From assembly GCF_000150275.1 (NCBI RefSeq), contig NW_002060943.1, forward strand, positions 10,306,569 to 10,370,568: DNA of 64,000 nucleotides, written 5' to 3'. The position numbers were made by a program, and so were the translations under genes. Below are positions 33,905 to 45,585 of this stretch, in pieces; position 1 is the first letter of the stretch, and the number at the start of each line of letters is the position of its first letter. The DNA is from Trichoplax adhaerens (taxonomy: Eukaryota > Placozoa > Uniplacotomia > Trichoplacea > Trichoplacidae). The notes under the pieces are model-generated. The model saw only the letters and a program-made list of their open reading frames with translations. It did no database searches and had not been told where the DNA came from.

Positions 33905-36900
33905 ATGATAGTAATTTCTATTTTACTAGCTATAGCAAGTCGCTTATTGCTATTTCAATCGGACATTTTAAGTAAATTGATGATCAATATTGCTATCAAC
34001 ACACCTATTACTTCATGGAATCGAGGTAACGTAAACTATTCGCCGTATGATCATGTTTAGCTAACTTTAATGCTTAATAAGATTGAGTATTACTAAAGTA
34101 TAAAAGAAGTCACAGATATTTATTGCACTGATTTATACCTGCAGTATTATGTAATCATACACAGTATTTAAAACAACATACAGTACAGTACTGTAATTGA
34201 AATGATTTACGGCTGGCAATCCAAAAAAGCTTTCTCCAATAACTTTAGCTGGCAACAGTAGAAGCCTGCAATTTCACATTTCTTTACAAAACTTTGTTTG
34301 CGAGAGCACCTCGGAAACACGAAGTTCGCTGATAATAAGAAGCTTATACGGTGTATTACTAAATGCACCCTCAAGTGATGCCACCTTGAAGGATCATATC
34401 ATTTTTTGACTATCGTAACTATCATTTAGCGTTTTGCTGAAACTGTTAATAGATGGAAGGTGTGCAATCACAGCAGTAACTACGATTTAGAGCAGTAGTG
34501 TCGAACTATAAACTCTCTCTTGCACTCGAATTCTACACGTATAAAATTCGTAAGATATAATGTTACTATACTGTAAAACATGTAGGATGGCAATGGACTA
34601 ATATACTACGCTTAAGAAGTAGCTGAAAGAACTTACTCTCAAAATCTCATAGTATAGTTAATTAATTAATATATATAGTAAGCTAGATCGTAAGTTCATT
34701 AAAATTGGCATGAGTAGATGACAATGCATACATTAATTCGGCTTTTTTTATTGAGTATCTCTAAAAAGGCCACAGAGGAGAAATTCATTATAATCACTCT
34801 ATTTTGTTTCGATCGTACTCGCAATCTGATATTTTTAGTCTACGCAATACATACATATCGTGCGAGTATGTCATACTGTATGTACTAGAATCAGTGGGCT
34901 TCCGTTTATATATGTTGTGTTATTCCGTAATCAATTGCATGCAATTAGAATAAAGTAACTAAATCATCAAGTAATGATCTTAATTAAAACTTTTACGATG
35001 TTGTTTACCATAATATGCTAGTGTTTATACGCGTTATGCTCATATACTAATTTTTATCAAATTAGTTCATTGTCGATACTGAAATTATAATAAATGTAAT
35101 TTTTCTTCAAATTTTATGAAAAAAATCCAAGTTGTGGAAGGAATAACTTACATCCAGAATGGAATACCTGCCTATAGCGGAGATAATTTCCACCAGGTAA
35201 CTAACGATCTTTCTGACATGCATGATACTGACTACACGGCACACGAATAATAGTTATAATCTACTGTACTGTACGTGAGAATGAATATCGCAGTTCCCGT
35301 GCCTTACCATATCACAAGGTATCTTGCAGTTATATAGTATAAAAATGATTAATTTCTATGAGTTGTAAATAATTCACTATTTATCAACCTGTGAATTACA
35401 ATTATTGAGAAAACCATTATTTACCTTGGTATACACAACCATTTTATACCCAACGTGGCACTTTTTAGAAACTTATCGATATTTACTAAGATGACATACA
35501 ATTTACGATAGCACGACATGGCGTAAATACGTTATATTGCGTTGAAAATACAATTCTAGAATAACTTGTTCGCTAACTGGCAATACTTGTCATATCTAAA
35601 ATTTCAGACTCCGTTGGTTCTATCATTTTTCTACCTGCTACGAAACTCTCACGAGCAGCTCTTAAACCTGGTGTTTATAGTAAGCATACGTATTACAAAC
35701 ATGACTATTTGCAATTAATGAACGATATACGTAGGCCTTTTATTGCGGTGCTGCACCTACCTCCAATTTAGTATTAATTCATGCTAGATAGGATTGTATT
35801 GCATATAGTGACCTGATATACTCTATTTAAAACAGTATTGGATACCAAAATATGCTGCAAATGTAATAACATACCATTAATATGAATAACATTGTAGGAT
35901 AGCCCTTTAAATAAGTTTAAATTTATTTTTATTAACTAAAGTAATAGCGTCTTACAATTTTTTGCAAGGTTTTTGATCTAGGAATCAGCTATAATCTGTA
36001 TCATATCAGCAAACATACCCTTTCAGCAATTGTAAGATAATTATTCAATTTTTAATTTTTGATCGTTCATATGTATATAAAAATTGATATTATTATTCTG
36101 CTTGCATATTTTAAAAGTTTAAGAGAAAACCTTCAATTCAAGGGTATTACTTTATATTCACATTATATTCAAAATCCGAATTTTTTAAAGATCAGATAAA
36201 ATCTTTTAACTGACATACGTCGCATAAAACAAACTCTTGCATCCAAAATGATGTAGAAATACATATCGAATCTATATCTTGCTAACTACTGCCGTAACCT
36301 ATTTACTTAAATTAATCATCAACAACGGAATATACAGTTCAGTTATTACTTTCAATGTTCTTATATACTCTCTCTACAATTATAAATACAACGAAAAGAT
36401 GTCCAAAAATATATCACCTCGTTTACATTCAGTATCTGAAATAAGGGAATATTTAGTCAATTTAAAAGATGATTGTATATTACCTACTAAAAATTAAATT
36501 ACTAAGGTTCTGGTGGTACTATGTCTTTAAATACGTTTTACTAACGAATTTCAGACTTTATTCAGTATCTCAGTGTCCTTATTATGCCGTACTAATATTT
36601 GAACATTTTGATATTTACTAAAAATGGTACTTTCATTTGTATTACTGCATAAAATCTACATTAATTCACTTAATAATTTTCCTGCTTCTTTTGAGAACTT
36701 TTTAAGTCAGTTATTATGATTAATTTAATACTATTTAATCAGATTTCCAAGGAAGAAAAAATTAAAAGCAAAATTAGTAAAAGTTCGAACACCATTCTGG
36801 TTAATCAGAGCTCTATAATGGTTACGCCAACTCTTGTATCAATATTGTACGTAACAACATCCAATATAAAATTAACATCTTTAGTTTTATTGATAACTGG

Positions 36901-38412
36901 TAACTTAAAATTGTTAGGTTTACAAATATTAACAATTGTTGTAATATTTGTGCCGGAACTCTTGAAACATTTACAAATTTATTCATGTCTTTTTAGATAT
37001 TTATTACATCCATTTTCCATACTGACATGCATAGCCAAATCAGTCATTATCATTAATAATTATGCAGTGACATTAGCTATCCTTCTAACCCTGAAACGTA
37101 AGTTATGATTTAGTATGACTTAAATAGTAAATTGCATTAATGACTGACAATACTATATCCATATTAAAATATAACTTGCCCTGCTTTATATAATGTTATT
37201 CTGTAGGTAAAGGTGTAGCGGCAATGCTTGCACTTGCTGCTGCTTCATATCAAAGTCTATATCCATTCATGTTGGTTATTCCTTTGTCGCTTCACTTATG
37301 CAGCGAAGCTAACGTTAGTAGAACTGTACAATATCTTATGAGCAAAAATTGTTTTACTAAGTTTAATTCCAATAGAATATACTAATTACAGATTTTATTA
37401 CAGGATAACTATTCAATGAAACGAAGCCAGATTATCAAATTTATTAATTATGTGATATGCTTTTGCTTATGGTTTGTAATATTACTTGGAACATCATATA
37501 TACTCCTTGGGTCTTGGGACTTTATGCGAGCGACATATGGATTTATGTTAGTTTAAAATTTTTATGTAGTTAATTTGGCTTATTTATTTACGATATATTA
37601 TAATTCCTAGACTATCAGCTCCAGATATGGAACCGAACTTAGGACTCTTTTGGTATTTCTTCACCGAAATGTTTGATCATTTCAAACTATTTTTCCTCTT
37701 TGTCTTTCAAATAAACGCATTTTTCTATTTAGTGCCATTAACGTTTAGACTAAGGTGTGCAGCCAGCTGAATCAATCTCTAATGATATAGTTCTGTCTTG
37801 AAATGTTTCATCTTAGCTAATCAATTACACTTGGTTAGGTATGATCCAATCTTTCTTACGTATTTGACTTGCCTGCTGATAGCCGCATTTAAGTCTTATC
37901 CCTCCCTTGGAGATTTAACCTTCACTTTGGCGCTATTACCAGTTTGGTCTCATTTATTAAAATGTAACTTCTACTCGTATTACGTGACCTAGATTAAATA
38001 ATCGTGATTAAACTACTCTCACTATCAGTGTTTCTCTTTCTGAACGAATAATCCTGCTTCATCCTCGACTACCAACTTAGATTGCCGTAACAGTTTCGTA
38101 ATAGTAATTATGATCTTAAGCTCAACTGTTCTGGCTCCTATCCTATGGTATTTATGGATATATGCTGGAAGTGCAAATGCAAATTTTTTCTATGCTGTTA
38201 CGCTAATGCATTCCACTGCTCAGGTAGATCTTTAACAATTGATACTATTTTTATGGAAAATTGCTAATCTAGATTACAATTATACGTACTTTTACTAGGT
38301 GTTCTTAGTAGCTGATCTTCTTTACAGCTACATCATTCGAGAGCATGATTTATATCACGGTACAGAGCGTGATTATTCATTGACAAAACCTTTGCTCAGT
38401 CAAATAGACTGA
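33905..38412 (+). CDS. PIGU: GPI transamidase subunit PIG-U (multi-pass ER membrane protein)
   Basis: Subunit of the ER complex that swaps C-terminal signals for GPI anchors. Clear exons: 33905-34025 ([29 protein letters not shown]), 35132-35196 ([17 protein letters not shown]) and 35608-35679 ([13 protein letters not shown]). Then come an exon near 35970-36030, one ending about 37101 ([20 protein letters not shown]) and one near 37207-37320 ([17 protein letters not shown]). Further exons read [19 protein letters not shown] (about 37.4-37.55 kb), [20 protein letters not shown] (about 37.61-37.75 kb) and [20 protein letters not shown] (about 37.84-37.97 kb). [20 protein letters not shown] (about 38.1-38.22 kb) and [18 protein letters not shown] ending at a TGA (38410-38412) close the gene. 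Each block aligns in order with the known family. The stretch 36030-36960, which should encode the loop before the YLLHPFSIL helix, could not be spliced with confidence. Confidence 0.92.
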
Positions 38413-39210
38413 AGCTGAAGATTATGGAAAATTTTAGTATTCATATTTACTTTGGCTTGAAGCTACAATTCTTTTCTGTCTTAAGAAATAATATTTTGTA
38501 TAATATATGATGTTTGTTGACCTCATTTTTTAGTATAGCAGTATTTAAAATTCATATTGGCTGAAAAATTGAATTACGATTATGAGAATGTTGCTACTAA
38601 GATTTCTGATGAATATATTCCAATTTTAATGACTAGCTAAATAAATTGATGCCACTTCGGTAAATCAGTCCATGGTCAGCCCTTGGGTAGATTCAGAGCA
38701 GTAATTCACAGCTACTGCAGTATACTCAAAGTGTAAAATAAAGTTGCAAAATGAAAATAGAAATACTGTACAGCACATAATGGACTACTAAATATCAGGT
38801 AATACTGTGTAGTGCGCATAATCGATCAGAGGACTGCTCATTGTGCTCAATCAATAACACATTCCCATCGAATTATATTTACTACAATTTAATAAATCTA
38901 GCCGCTACTACGAATTACTATCCCATTATCCGGTCGAATAAATCCGGGATTTATTTAGTAATCCATGACCCAACCGCCGATAGCGAGTTGAGTTATACAA
39001 TGTTGTAGTTAAGAGACGAACCCAATCTTATGTAATAAAGTAAAGTTTACAAGAAACTGTAGTTCGTGTTGTATTTTTGAGAAGACACTTTATCACATAT
39101 GTACAGTACAGTAGTTGATTACGATGCTGGTATGCAGTATAATTATATCATATTACTAGCGAAACCGTGGGAATTCCACAGAATATTTAATTAATAGCGC
39201 GATACAGCGT

Positions 39211-39348
39211 ATGGCGAAAGTACTGTACAATCGCGTTATTAGAACTCCCTATTCTTCAGTCCGAAGAAGCAAACGTTTATTCCAGCTCCTTCGACTGGAG
39301 CTGCTGGCACTGAGCCGAACTAGTAACAAGGGGGAGGACTTTCTCTAG
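39211..39348 (+). CDS. Possible small protein of 45 residues, unrecognised
   Basis: Intronless ATG-to-TAG frame. The product starts MAKVLYNRVIRTPYSSVRRS, continues KRLFQLLRLELLALSRTSNK and ends GEDFL. It is basic at the N-terminus, with a leucine-rich amphipathic middle. That pattern could fit a mitochondrial presequence or a short membrane-associating helix, but I recognise no family. Its base composition (about half G+C) stands out from the AT-rich surroundings. The DNA also forms hairpins, CAGCTCC/GGAGCTG at about 39282-39305 and TTCTTC/GAAGAA just before, so a structured RNA is an alternative. It lies immediately upstream of pentamer cluster 6 and could be an upstream ORF of ZC3H3. Confidence 0.35.
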   Translation: MAKVLYNRVIRTPYSSVRRSKRLFQLLRLELLALSRTSNKGEDFL

Positions 39349-39381
39349 ACACTTCTAGAAATCCCTGGAACAGAACAGTGC

Positions 39382-39484
39382 ATACAGTACAGTACAGTAC
39401 ACGGTACTGTATTATTACAGTACAGTGTACTGTACTGTCAAGTCAGGGACTACTAAAGTACAGTACTGTACTGTACAGTGTACT
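39382..39484. repeat. CAGTA/TACTG palindromic pentamer cluster 6
   Basis: Runs of CAGTA then TACTG in alternating orientation, about 320 bases upstream of the ZC3H3 ATG. Confidence 0.9.
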
Positions 39485-39802
39485 TGAAAAACAGCAAAAA
39501 TTATTTCGTAAAGGCTTGAAAGCGAATAAATACAGCGGATTTCCATTATTGTAAATGATAAATATATCGAAAGATTTGTTTTACGTGTATAACCAACTCT
39601 TAATCTTTCGTATTTTAATATAATGTAAATTGACTAGCAGATGATGTATGATGTATACACGGTATACAGAAAATGAAATGACTTTCCAAGATCTAGAGAG
39701 TATGGATTGGAGAACTTCTGATAATTAATTCGTCATTACTGTAGTAAGTATAAGGAACAATAATAACAGGAAGCTGTTGCTGGTGATACAAGCGAATCTA
39801 AG

Positions 39803-42800
39803 ATGGATAAAAACAGAAAGCAATCTCTGGAAGCAGAAGCAAAATATCTAACTAGTAAGTACATAAGCCATACTAACTTCTACTTATACTTCGGTAGGCA
39901 TTCAATGCTTGGATATCCTTATCCCTTTTATAGTACTACAGCACATGAATTTATTACGGTGGCTCACCATGACGTTATCTCGAATGTTAAACTTGTACTG
40001 TACGTGGAGTAATGGAATTACAAACTTTTTACACTTCTTTCCATTTCTTAATATAGATCTTATAACATCTTACAAGAACAAGCAGGTTAAACCATTAAGT
40101 AATCATTTCACGAAGCAGCCTTCGACCCACTATTTTAACAACAATCAGCGATCGAAATATAACGATACCATGATAAAGATAAAGAAATTATCGAACGTAC
40201 AGTCTTTTCATCACGATTCGTCATCAGCGAATGTTAGCAAAATTCTCAATAGGTATAAAAAGTAACTGATACTATTTATCATGATACATTTGTTGCTTTT
40301 ATCATGCCGGTTAATTAGTACCGTCTAAGATGCCAGCCGTCACCAACAAACAGTAATGTAACTGAACGAGAGTTGTGATAGCGTGTTTACGATAAAAATT
40401 GGATGTATTCTGAATTTTATTTCGTTGATCATGTTACGTATATCGGTCGTAACCAAAACGTTTTTACTGTGTACTTTTACAAAGATATTCGTGGAAGGCT
40501 ACCAAAAATCAGGTTACTAAGCCCATCCCTCAAGCTAACATCCGTACTACTGATGACAGTAAGCAGAAATCTTTAGTTACTAAAAAGGATAACGTTACTG
40601 GAACTCGTATTTCATGGACAGATATCAAGAAATCAGATTTGAAAGTTAAGAAACAAGTCGAAAAACAACACGTCACCTTAAATCAGACACAGCTACAAAA
40701 TGAAGGAATCAATAATGTAGCAGATACAACCAATTTAATATCAAGTAATCGAACCCCTACTTTATCTAGCAAAGAGGAACGGTTTAAATGGTTCAATAAT
40801 ACAGTCAAAAAACATCCTGACCCTTCTCTACGAGATAATAGTAAATTTTTACAGACTTCTAATTTAAATGTACCCTTTTCATCATTATCGACTACAACGG
40901 AGAAATATAATAATTACGTCAAGTGAGTGTCATTATCGATATTTTTAAAATCACGTTGATATCGTAGTAAACATGTCCTGAGTTGGTCATTGATCCTTAT
41001 GTCTAGGCCTGATGCATTGCCTTGTCGATCACAACTTAAATGGTCTCGTAATGACAACTCCATGAACCCTACGTCATCAGTAATAACAAGAAAGAGTGGT
41101 ATTATGAAATATTACTCTGCTAAAAAAGCAACAGTACGTACTTGAAAAAATGATTTTTCAAGTTTATCACTTCAGTACATTTATACATGATTAAACAACA
41201 CTTTCATTAATCAAGTTACCTATATGCCTTTAGGATTACAAGCGATATATTTATTTAACGAATCGTTACAGAAAAAGAAAGCCACAAAGGTACATACTGA
41301 AAATCTTCTCATAGGATCAATTATATGGTCATTTAAACACGCTAAAATTTAATCTTATTTGCTTCATAAAATAGAATTTAATGTACTGCAAATTAATTTT
41401 GTAATTTCATCACGTGTAATATTCTATATAGCTTAAAATTATTAAAGCTTAAGAAATCCTGTATAAATCCAAATTACTTTTCCTTCCGAAAAAGTTTAAG
41501 GAGGTATGCTATTACCAAATAATTTCATTTGGACTTTCTAGAAGTATGATATACATATTTTTGATTTATATCTCGTGCCTTTTTAAGGACAAACCTTAGC
41601 AAACCTAGACGAAAAGTGAAAGTTACCTCGAAGGCAGTTTATACGAGACGAAAGGTAAATAAGAATGTTAAGGATATCTAGTTGATTTATCGCTATCAGT
41701 TAGACATACTATATCAATACTTATTAAATATTCTTCTATCGTCATCTCCATCTTCAAATCATAACTTTTTATCATTTGCAGGAACAACCCAGCTACAATT
41801 ATTACAATCTAGATGGTGTTCTTTACAAATCAACGGGTACAAAATTAGTCTCCCGTTTATCAAGCGTCGCTAACAAAGATGCCATTGTCAATAAAAGGCA
41901 TAAACTGATCAAACTCAGAAAAGGTATGAAACTCAGATATTAAATTTCATTGTGATGAACTATATATTAGTTGAAAGTAATAAAGATGATCTAACAAATT
42001 AAAATCATAACAGTCAATAAAACAGTGGCGAGAGAACCGGCCGTAACTCCTAAGAAAATAGTAAAATTTGGTGGTCTATTATCAAGAAAATATTTAGAAA
42101 AGTATTCCTCGAAAAAGTACAAGATTAATCATAAGATGTTAGTTATCACGAATTTATGCATCCGTACACTTCACGGCAACACGTACATAAAAAATTAGAA
42201 TTATAGATTTGATTTATTAACATACATTTCTATTAGGTCCATACATCAGTCATTGGCAAGCAAGTCTGCAAATTCAATAAAAGATGCTAATCGGCAATAT
42301 TGCCTATTTTATTGTCGCTATGGTAAATTGTATTGTTAATAATATTACACGTATAACTCCGTTAGCTTGATATGTATGGTGTGAAATTACCCGATACGTA
42401 GATTGATCAAATATTCGATAACAATTTCTTTAGGTAAATGTAACCGCGGAAATGAATGCCCTTATGTCCATGATCCTTCTAAAGTTGCAGTGTGTACAAG
42501 GTGCTTAAATAATGTAAAAATTGTTTTATCACGCTGATAACTTAAATATTATAAAATGATATCAAATCTTGTTCTGTTCATCAGATTCTTAAGAGGGATG
42601 TGTCACGCTGAAGATTGTCCGTTCTCTCATCAGATATCTACTGACAAAGTTAGGATAATCCTCAGTGATTCATATATTTTACAATAATTATAATTGTGAA
42701 ATTAATAACGCAAAAACATTTTGATTGTTTTTAGATGCCAGTTTGTTCATTTTTTCTACGTGGCAACTGCACTAAGGATAATTGTCCTTTTTCTCATGTT

Positions 42801-43704
42801 CGTGTCGCAAAGAATGCAGATTTGTGTAAGAGCTTTCTACTTGGATACTGTCCAGATGGGGTTAAAGTATGAAGTGATTTTGAGCCAATTTTCTGTTTAT
42901 TGTTAACAGTAAAAATTTAACAATTGATAAAAACTTTCAAAAAAGTCAGATTATGCTCAGATTATAACCTTCACCGTGTTATAGTGTAAAATGAGGCATG
43001 TAATAATTTGTCCGGAGTACTCTCGTAATGGGCAGTGTTCTAAAGGCCAAAACTGTCGCTTGCTCCATCGACGAATAAGGTTTTTACGAAAAAAAGGTGC
43101 GGCTATCCGACGCAATGTGTTCTTACCTTACTTTGATATATGTTATTAAGTGTTACTATGTGTTTAGGAATTGAGATTTCTGATGAAAAAACAAATAATA
43201 CCCGGAATGAGAAGCAATTTCTTGCTAAAGAACCTGCTCCATTTAAAGTTATTCGTAAACAAATGGAACGGATAGATACAAATAATAAGAAAAAACAAGG
43301 TAAAATAATTACTTAAAGGTAATGTCTTACAGAAAATTGGTATAAAGATAACATACACTGGTACTTATATTTAAACCTTAGCGGAGGAATCGATTTTACA
43401 AAATTCACTTTATGCTGATAAGAAAGACGAAAGTGCTGGTAATGTAGCAACGATGATTGTTATCAATAATACTTATCATACATGTTGGGTTTACTTAATT
43501 TTATTAAGAGTACACCATGTATTAATGTACCAATCGTACAGTAGAACATGTAATAATATACTTTCCTGAATTTGATTCAGAAAGCATTGCACATTAAATA
43601 TAAATACAATATGTATTTTAACTTCAGATTTTCCGATGTTGAAAGCTCCTAGATTTTTGCACCTGAATAGTAATAACGAGGTAACTGATAGTGAACCAAC
43701 TTAA
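39803..43704 (+). CDS. ZC3H3: ZC3H3 (SMICL-like) protein with five CCCH zinc fingers
   Basis: In animals ZC3H3 links polyadenylation to mRNA export in the nucleus. Sixteen exons join in frame to 638 residues: 39803-39854, 40057-40252, 40485-40922, 41007-41133, 41234-41289, 41588-41654, 41782-41923, 42026-42137, 42237-42322, 42434-42500, 42585-42648, 42735-42866, 42985-43096, 43168-43299, 43382-43438 and 43628-43704. The N-terminal half is basic and low in complexity, with short W-K motifs (YSWKATKN, RISWTD, QLKWSRN) like the YKWKA repeats of the family. DGVLYKSTGTKLVSR matches the conserved GGVLYKVS block before the fingers. Five CCCH fingers follow: CLFYCRYGKCNRG...CPYVH, VCTRFLRGMCHAEDCPFSH, VCSFFLRGNCTKDNCPFSH, LCKSFLLGYCPDGVKCKMRH and CPEYSRNGQCSKGQNCRLLH. 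The tail ends with an RFLHL-type block, as in the human protein. ATG 39803 is the first in frame, but an upstream coding exon is not excluded. Exons 3 and 6 use AAG acceptors. Confidence 0.92.
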
Positions 43705-45585
43705 GAAAGTTTCTGCAAGTATTGTCAATATACGTATTTTATAAACCAAATATTTATGATAATCTAGTAGAAAGGTTTTTCAGAAAATGAGCTTATGCTA
43801 TATTATCAACTAGAAATTTTTCACTTCAACTGAATATTTATATATTATTTGCGAATGTAATATGAACGGTAGGGTCATATATCGACTCTTGATGGCGATC
43901 AAAAGGCATATTAAATTTAAAAATATTAAGCTTTTATATTTCATAAATAACAATTGATCGGTAGTTATATTTAAACAGTACTGTTTTCAAGATTATTTGG
44001 GCATGAATCTTTTCTTAAGCGCCGTCATATGTTAGGGTTAAACCTGACTCCTCTTTATTAATAAATTCAAAGATGATTATAATCATATTGTAATTGTAGT
44101 AGAGATTTTAAAAGTTCATCCAAAGATGTTATGTATATTTACGATATTCCTATATATTGGTAATAAAATCTAGAAGTAAAATAGATTTACAAAATCAGAA
44201 TATTAACTGAGGCGACCATTGGACGCAAATAGTATTTACGTTCTCTGATATCTCTAAATTACAATTTTAGAAAGTTACTTATCTAAATACATCTTCACTT
44301 GAAAATTAATTTACGCTATGTGAAAAAATTTCGTAAACTGTAAGTCAGTCTATGCTAAAATTATTATAACAGTAACGAAGATGACAAGTCGTTATTATTT
44401 AAAGAACAATCTCTATAAGATTACAAGATAAATAAAACGTACTCTATTGATGTGTCATATCGACTTCTTATCGTTTGTTTCCATGTTATTGAAGTAGAAT
44501 TTATTCAGATACGTATCTTAGATGCCATTTTAATAAAATAAGATTTTAAACTTTTCAATTTACTTAACTTGATATCAAAGATGATAAGTCGTTAATTATT
44601 TAATGAAAAATCTCTATAAATTACAAGACATAATAAAAATGTACTCTATTGAGGTGTAATATCGATTTTTTATGGTTCGTTTTCATATTATTGAAGTAGG
44701 CTTTTTTATATATGTATGTTAGATGCCATTTTAATAAATAAAATAAAATTTTTAAACCCTTTAAGCTACCACTTGATATCACTGATATTTGCCATTATCT
44801 ACGATTTCTTATAAATTACTTACTATATAATTAATTTAAAATATGCATATAGAACAATAAAAAAGTAAAACAGTAGATAAAAAATGAAATTAGCTGCTAA
44901 CTAAGAATGGCTGAATTTTAAGCCAAAGATAAAAATTTCGTGTGCTTCTATGCGACCGATCAGACCATAATAGAGAACAGAAATGCAGTCTTGTCTTTAC
45001 ATCTAATTATTATGACTGAAAGACAGCAATACGTAATAATACTAAATGTATCAAGTAAAGGGAATTCCTTCAAGATATTCCACGTGATATTTCGTAAGTC
45101 TCGAAAACGATTTCTAAGCATAGATATTTCATAATTCTCAACGTTAGTTATATAAACCGCAGCATTATAAATGAATTTTACGAAGTATCCAAACACTAAT
45201 TATAAAAAATAGGACAAAAATAAATTCTATCGTTTCCAACTCGTATTAATAACACGATATACAACGTATAATTTGAACTTATCTACTGCATGTACACGTG
45301 ATATTAAAACAAGTCTCACACTTTATATATATTTTCTATCAGAAATGTAAATAAACGGTATCCTCATTTTATACTTAATTTAAGCACTTGTTGCTTCATG
45401 TACAACTGGCAAATGGCCTTGTTTACAGTAAATAAGTACGCGTATTAGCTTAAATTATCGTAATTATATGGTAGGCACATACATTATGATCACACTATAT
45501 CGAAAAATCTTATCTATAACATTCATATAACAAATATAATATCAGAAATTAGTCACATAAACAATATAGACATTCTATCAAAATG
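43705..45585. other. Tail-to-tail intergenic region ZC3H3/CRD receptor
   Basis: No gene seen. It contains a tandem duplication at 44374-44780. Short frames at 44940-45196 on both strands look like chance. Confidence 0.55.
44374..44780. repeat. Tandem duplication, two diverged copies of about 205 bp
   Basis: Copy 1 (about 44374-44576) and copy 2 (about 44577-44780) align head to tail over their full length. Shared blocks in order are GATGA(C/T)AAGTCGTTA, AATCTCTATAA, GTACTCTATTGA, TTATTGAAGTAG, TTAGATGCCATTTTAATAAA and CTTGATATC. By eye they are about 80% identical with small indels. Neither copy has an open frame, so the repeat is non-coding. Confidence 0.85.

Larger units (their letters stand above)
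38413..39802. other. Intergenic region PIGU/ZC3H3 with small ORF and repeat cluster
   Basis: Contains the small open frame at 39211-39348 and pentamer cluster 6 at 39382-39484. Elsewhere there is nothing I can support. An upstream non-coding exon of ZC3H3 may lie near 39660-39800, where an AACAG acceptor-like site precedes the ATG. Confidence 0.5.

Noticed and set aside
39230-39360. snRNA or other known structured RNA suggested by consecutive hairpins
   Set aside because: No U1, U2, U4, U5 or U6 signature motif is present; kept only as an alternative to the small ORF.
44940-45196. Overlapping frames on both strands (64 and 78 residues)
   Set aside because: They mirror each other on opposite strands, have no recognisable domain and no supporting exon neighbours.
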